Below are positions 5,810-8,568 of a stretch of 8,568 nucleotides of DNA, in pieces; the first letter of the stretch is position 1; every line of letters begins with the position of its first letter. The position numbers and the translations under genes were made by a program. The notes below the pieces were generated by a model. It ran no database searches, had not been told where the DNA came from, and saw only the letters and a list, made by a program, of their open reading frames with translations. The stretch spans positions 1 to 8,568 of the forward strand of contig QNBX01000178.1 of NCBI GenBank assembly GCA_003644265.1, given 5' to 3'. The DNA comes from Planctomycetota bacterium (GTDB lineage Bacteria > Planctomycetota > B15-G4).

Positions 5810-6927
5810 ACTTCGAGCTGACCGAAGAACAGGCGGCGGTCCAGCAGACCTTCGCCGCCTTCGCCGAGCGCGAGATCCGCCCTGCGTCGGACGACCTCGA
5901 GCAGAACCCGCGCTTCCCGCGCGAGCTGTTCGAGGCCGCGGGCAGGCTGGGCTTCTTCGGCATGCGCTATCCCGAGCCCGACGGCTCCGGAGCGGACGTC
6001 GTCTCCTACGTGCTCGCGGTGGAGGAGCTGGCCCGGGGCAACCTGGCCGTGGCCGCCGCCTGCTGCATGCAGTCGCTCATGGGCACCTGGTTCGTGCAGC
6101 GCTACTCCCGCGGCGAGGTGCGCGAGCGGCTGCTGGCTCCCGCCCTGCGCGGCGAGATCGTGGGCACCATCTGCATGACCGAGCCGGACGCGGGCAGCGA
6201 CCTGAACGCCATCACGACGCGCGCCCGGGAGGACGGCGGGCGCTGGTTCATCAGCGGCCGCAAGACCTGGATCACCTCGGCGCCCGTGGCGGACATGTTC
6301 ACGGTCTTCGCGCGCACCGGCGAGAAGCAGCTCTCGGTCTTTTTGGTGGAGCGCGGCGCGGTGGGCCTGGAGGTGGGCCGGAACATCGACAAGATGGGCG
6401 TGCGCGCGTCGGTCACCTCCGAGCTGTCGTTCGACGAGACGCCGGCCACCTGCCTGCTGGGCGAGCTGCACCAGGGCATGGACTACCTGCGCGAGATCCT
6501 GGCCCAGATCCGGGTCATGACCGCCGCGCTGTCGCTGGGCGTGGCGCGCGCCGCGCTCGAGGACGCCGTCACCTACGCGTCCGAGCGCAGCCAGTTCGGT
6601 CGGCCCATCAACCGCTTCGGCGCCATCCAGGCGCACCTGGCCGACATGGCCACCGACCTGGAGGCCGCGCGCCAGCTCACGCGCTGGGCAGCCTGGCGCT
6701 CCGACCAGGGGCTCGAGAACGCGCACCAGGCATCCATGGCCAAGCTGTTCGCCTCCGAGGCGGCGCTGCGCATCTGCGACCGGGCCGCGCGCGTGCTGGC
6801 CAGCTACGGCTACGCGAAGGACTACGCCGTGGAGCGCTACCTGCGCGACGTGCGCTTCACGCTCATCGGTGGCGGGACCTCGGAGATCCTGCGCATCAAC
6901 ATCGCCCGGGGGCTCGAGCCGTCATGA
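5806..6927 (+). CDS. Acyl-CoA dehydrogenase family flavoprotein lacking both usual catalytic-base glutamates
   Basis: 373 residues, full length (family about 380). Landmarks: NFELTEEQ at the N-terminus; ICMTEPDAGSDLNA at 122-135 (FAD/substrate loop); FISGRKTWIT at 148-157; DKMGVRAS at 195-202; SERSQFGRPI at 259-268 (helix G and after); YGYAKDYAVERYLRD at 334-348; IGGGTSEILR at 354-363. Family role: FAD-dependent alpha,beta-dehydrogenation of an acyl-CoA. The usual base in short/medium-chain and glutaryl-CoA enzymes is the Glu just before the GT(S/N) motif; here it is Gly356. The alternative base in isovaleryl- and long-chain enzymes is in helix G just before a conserved Arg; the gap-free 13-residue stretch G224-R237 puts Ile236 there. 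No acidic residue occurs in the 81-92 segment, near the Asp used by cyclohexene-carboxyl-CoA dehydrogenases. If the substrate is an arylmethyl-malonyl-CoA, decarboxylation could replace proton abstraction (inference). It overlaps the B12-subunit gene by ATGA. Confidence 0.92.
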   Translation: MNFELTEEQAAVQQTFAAFAEREIRPASDDLEQNPRFPRELFEAAGRLGFFGMRYPEPDGSGADVVSYVLAVEELARGNLAVAAACCMQSLMGTWFVQRYSRGEVRERLLAPALRGEIVGTICMTEPDAGSDLNAITTRAREDGGRWFISGRKTWITSAPVADMFTVFARTGEKQLSVFLVERGAVGLEVGRNIDKMGVRASVTSELSFDETPATCLLGELHQGMDYLREILAQIRVMTAALSLGVARAALEDAVTYASERSQFGRPINRFGAIQAHLADMATDLEAARQLTRWAAWRSDQGLENAHQASMAKLFASEAALRICDRAARVLASYGYAKDYAVERYLRDVRFTLIGGGTSEILRINIARGLEPS

Positions 6928-7340
6928 CGCCATCCACCACAGACCGGCCACCCATCCGGGTGCTGATCGGCAAGCCCGGCCTCGACGGCCACGACGTTGG
7001 GGCCAAGGTGGTCTGCCGCGCGCTCATGGACGCGGGCATGGAGGTCATCTACACCGGCCTGCGTCAGTCGCCGCAGCGCATCGCCAGCGTCGCCATCGAG
7101 GAGCACGTCGACGTGGTCGGGCTCTCGATCTTGTCAGGCGCGCACCTGCCCCTGTGCCGCAAGCTGTCCGAGCAGCTGTCGCAGCGCGGCGGGCGCGACG
7201 ACCTGCTGTGGATCCTGGGCGGCAACATCCCCGAGGGCGATCACGCGGCCCTGGGCGAGCTGGGCGTCGACCGGGTCTTCGCCACCGGCTCGGACTTCGA
7301 AGACATCGTCGGCTTCATCCGCGAGAGGGTCTCGGCATGA
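6924..7340 (+). CDS. B12-binding small subunit of a coenzyme B12-dependent acyl-CoA mutase
   Basis: 138 residues, the normal size for a stand-alone cobalamin domain. The base-off/His-on signature is complete: D21-G-H23-x-x-G26 in KPGLDGHDVG (His23 is the lower cobalt ligand), S68-I-L70 in LSILSGAH, and GG at 99-100 in WILGGNIPEGD. The C-terminal region, VFATGSDFEDIVGFIRERV, matches the last strand and helix of methylmalonyl-CoA mutase type domains. It must pair with a catalytic subunit, and the next gene supplies one. Start: ATG 6924 overlaps the preceding stop; the upstream purine signal is poor (only a G-run at about 6908-6912), so coupling is likely. Split mutases of this kind include methylmalonyl-CoA, isobutyryl-CoA, 2-hydroxyisobutyryl-CoA and the (aminophenyl)succinyl-CoA-type enzymes; the small subunit does not discriminate between them. 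Confidence 0.93.
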   Translation: MTPSTTDRPPIRVLIGKPGLDGHDVGAKVVCRALMDAGMEVIYTGLRQSPQRIASVAIEEHVDVVGLSILSGAHLPLCRKLSEQLSQRGGRDDLLWILGGNIPEGDHAALGELGVDRVFATGSDFEDIVGFIRERVSA

Positions 7341-8568
7341 GCCACGATGGGACGTCGAAGGACGCCGCGGCGCTGCCCGACGGCGTGGCGCCGCTGCGCT
7401 GGGAGTCCGGCTGCGAGATCAAGCCGGTCTACACGCCCATCGACCTGGAACGCAGCGGCGGGACCGGCGGCGTCGGGCAGCCCGGGCGCTTCCCGTTCAC
7501 GCGCGGCATCCACCCGCACATGTACCGCAAGCGCCCGTGGACCATGCGCCAGTACTCGGGCTTCGGCACCGCCGCCGAGACGCGCGAGCGCTTTGCCTAC
7601 CTCATCAAGAACGGGCAGACCGGGCTCAACGTGGCCTTCGACCTGCCCACCCAGTGCGGGCTCGACTCCGACGACCCCATGGCCGAGGGCGAGGTCGGCC
7701 GCGTGGGCATGGCCGTCGACACGCTGGCCGACATGGAGGAGGCCTTCGCGGACATCGACCTGAACAAGATCACCGTCTCGCTCACGATCAATGGGGCCTC
7801 GGCGCCCATCATGGCCATGTACTTCGCCATGGCGGTCAAGCGCGGCTACGACCTGGCCGAGCTGCGCGGCACGGCGCAGAACGACATCCTCAAGGAGTTC
7901 ATCGGGCGCGGCACCTGGATCTACCCGGTGGAGCCGTCGGTGCGCCTGGTGGGCGACACGATCGAGTTCTGCGCCGAGCACGTGCCGCGCTACAGCGCCG
8001 TGAGCGTGTGCGGGTATCACATCCGCGAGTCGGGGGCGACGCCGGCGCAGGAGATGGCCTACGGGCTGTCCATCGCGCGGGCCTACGTCGACCACGTGCT
8101 GGAGCGCGGCCTCGACATCGACGCCTTCGCGCGCGGGCTGTCATTCAACTTCGACATCTACGGCAACATCTGGGAGCAGGTGGCCAAGTTCCGCGCCGGG
8201 CGTCGCCTGTGGGCGCGCATCATGCAGGACGAGTACGGCGCGGTCGAACCGCGCTCCATGCAGCTGCGCATGATCGCGGGCGGGGGCGGCGGCGGGCTCA
8301 CCATCCAGCAGCCCGAGAACAACATCGTGCGCGGCGCCTACTACGCCCTCATCTCCGCGCTGTCGGGCACGCAGACCATGGCGCTCTGCTCGTACGACGA
8401 GGCCTACACCATCCTCAGCGAGAAGGCCGCGCGCCTGTCGCTGCGCACTATGGAGATGCTTATGCAAAAGGTGGGCCTGTTCGACACCGTCGACCCGCTC
8501 GGCCGGTTGTGGTTGGTTGAGAGCATGACCAACGAGATGGAGCAGCGCAGCGTGTCGATCATGGAGCG
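7337..8568 (+). CDS. Catalytic large subunit of a B12-dependent acyl-CoA mutase, methylmalonyl-CoA mutase family (3' partial)
   Basis: Open from ATG 7337 to the window edge: 410 residues of an expected 550 or so. Ribosome binding site GAGAGGG at 7323-7329; the start overlaps the previous stop. The (beta/alpha)8 barrel signatures are clear: RPWTMRQYSGFGTAAET at 66-82, GLNVAFDLPTQCGLDSDDP at 96-114, GTAQNDILKEFIGRGTW at 178-194, GYHIRESGAT at 226-235, QQPENNIVR at 324-332. Against Propionibacterium MutB (numbering from memory, offset 16) it keeps Tyr89 (Y73), Gln197 (Q181), Arg207 (R191), Tyr243 (Y227) and His244 (H228). Tyr89/Arg207 bind the substrate carboxylate, so a dicarboxylic acyl-CoA is expected, not isobutyryl- or hydroxyisobutyryl-CoA. 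It departs from standard enzymes at 266-267 (RG for PR), at 312-320 (MIAGGGGGG for the [FT]H[ST]QTSGWS-type stretch) and at 348-351 (MALC for LHTN), so the substrate is probably not methylmalonyl-CoA. Residues 390-391 are also unusual. Confidence 0.92.
   Translation, partial: MSHDGTSKDAAALPDGVAPLRWESGCEIKPVYTPIDLERSGGTGGVGQPGRFPFTRGIHPHMYRKRPWTMRQYSGFGTAAETRERFAYLIKNGQTGLNVAFDLPTQCGLDSDDPMAEGEVGRVGMAVDTLADMEEAFADIDLNKITVSLTINGASAPIMAMYFAMAVKRGYDLAELRGTAQNDILKEFIGRGTWIYPVEPSVRLVGDTIEFCAEHVPRYSAVSVCGYHIRESGATPAQEMAYGLSIARAYVDHVLERGLDIDAFARGLSFNFDIYGNIWEQVAKFRAGRRLWARIMQDEYGAVEPRSMQLRMIAGGGGGGLTIQQPENNIVRGAYYALISALSGTQTMALCSYDEAYTILSEKAARLSLRTMEMLMQKVGLFDTVDPLGRLWLVESMTNEMEQRSVSIME

Larger units (their letters stand above)
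5721..5826 (+). repeat. 53-bp direct tandem duplication spanning the hyuB end and acyl-CoA dehydrogenase start
   Basis: Copy 1 is 5721-5773 and copy 2 is 5774-5826. They align without gaps at 48 of 53 positions; mismatches are at unit positions 4, 25, 26, 31 and 53. Each copy carries the hyuB C-terminal codons (..TARLRG..), a purine-rich ribosome binding site, a GTGA stop/start overlap and the first codons of the acyl-CoA dehydrogenase (NFELTE). The sequence after copy 2 (5827 onward, GAACAGGCGGCG) still matches the start of each unit (GAC[G/C]AGACGGCG) at most positions. That suggests the duplication arose by slippage or unequal exchange at this short similarity. The 53-base unit is not a multiple of 3, so the inserted copy shifts frame and creates the micro-ORF at 5753-5809. 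Confidence 0.93.

Noticed and set aside
3909..5963. Minus-strand open frame (684 codons) opposite hyuB and the dehydrogenase start
   Set aside because: Same high-GC shadow effect. It has low-complexity composition and no recognisable domain, and it runs across two well-supported plus-strand genes.
8278..8296. G-rich tract in the mutase as a second G-quadruplex
   Set aside because: Only three runs of three or more G are present; the rest are pairs. It is explained by the six-glycine stretch in the protein.
6997..8520. 507-codon plus-strand frame over the B12 subunit and mutase
   Set aside because: Shadow frame with Arg/Ser/Ala-rich sequence. The true mutase frame from 7337 carries all catalytic motifs and stays open to the window end.
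7337..8568. Ordinary methylmalonyl-CoA mutase of propionate metabolism
   Set aside because: Possible, but several segments nearly invariant in that enzyme are replaced, and the neighbours are hydantoinase and oxidoreductase genes, with no methylmalonyl-CoA epimerase or propionyl-CoA carboxylase in view. Kept as an alternative, not the call.
1..8568. Promoters, terminators, tRNA or rRNA genes, CRISPR arrays, insertion sequences
   Set aside because: No intergenic DNA exists in the window, and I saw no repeat arrays, transposase motifs or RNA-gene signatures. Hairpins are abundant by chance at this GC content and none is followed by a T-run.

Overview
The window is one uninterrupted plus-strand operon fragment from a very GC-rich bacterium. 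I judge GC at roughly 70% by eye; third codon positions are almost all G or C and GTG starts occur. The sequence does not fix the taxon. A myxococcal, desulfobacterial, betaproteobacterial or actinobacterial type genome would all fit. The enzymes (2-oxoacid oxidoreductase, Fe-S flavoprotein, B12 mutase) point to anaerobic or facultatively anaerobic catabolism. There is no intergenic space: every gene overlaps the next by 4 bases (ATGA or GTGA).

Layout: (1) the 3' part of a GltD-like FAD/NAD(P) oxidoreductase with a C-terminal two-cluster ferredoxin domain, 3-1160; (2) an IorB-like gamma-type subunit of a 2-oxoacid:acceptor oxidoreductase, 1157-1897; (3, 4) hydantoinase/oxoprolinase-family subunits HyuA, 1894-3978, and HyuB, 3975-5756; (5) a 53-bp tandem duplication across the hyuB/acyl-CoA dehydrogenase junction, which leaves an 18-codon micro-ORF at 5753-5809; (6) an acyl-CoA dehydrogenase, 5806-6927; (7) a stand-alone B12-binding mutase subunit, 6924-7340; (8) the N-terminal 410 residues of the catalytic subunit of a B12-dependent acyl-CoA mutase, from 7337 off the 3' end.

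How they may work together (inference): hydantoinase pair + acyl-CoA dehydrogenase + two-subunit B12 mutase is the gene set proposed for anaerobic indole-3-acetate (auxin) degradation in Aromatoleum/Azoarcus (iaa genes). There a hydantoinase-like enzyme opens the oxidised pyrrole ring, a mutase turns an arylsuccinyl-CoA into a benzylmalonyl-CoA type product, and an acyl-CoA dehydrogenase makes the cinnamoyl-CoA type product. Here the set is co-translated with an IorB-like subunit and an NAD(P)-type Fe-S flavoprotein. This suggests a tryptophan/indolepyruvate (or other aryl-2-oxoacid) to aryl-CoA route feeding straight into the pathway. The acyl-CoA dehydrogenase lacks a Glu at both usual catalytic-base positions, which would suit a decarboxylating dehydrogenation of a malonyl-CoA type substrate. 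The mutase keeps the carboxylate-binding Tyr/Arg but has a rebuilt active-site wall. Substrate assignments are hypotheses; family assignments are solid.
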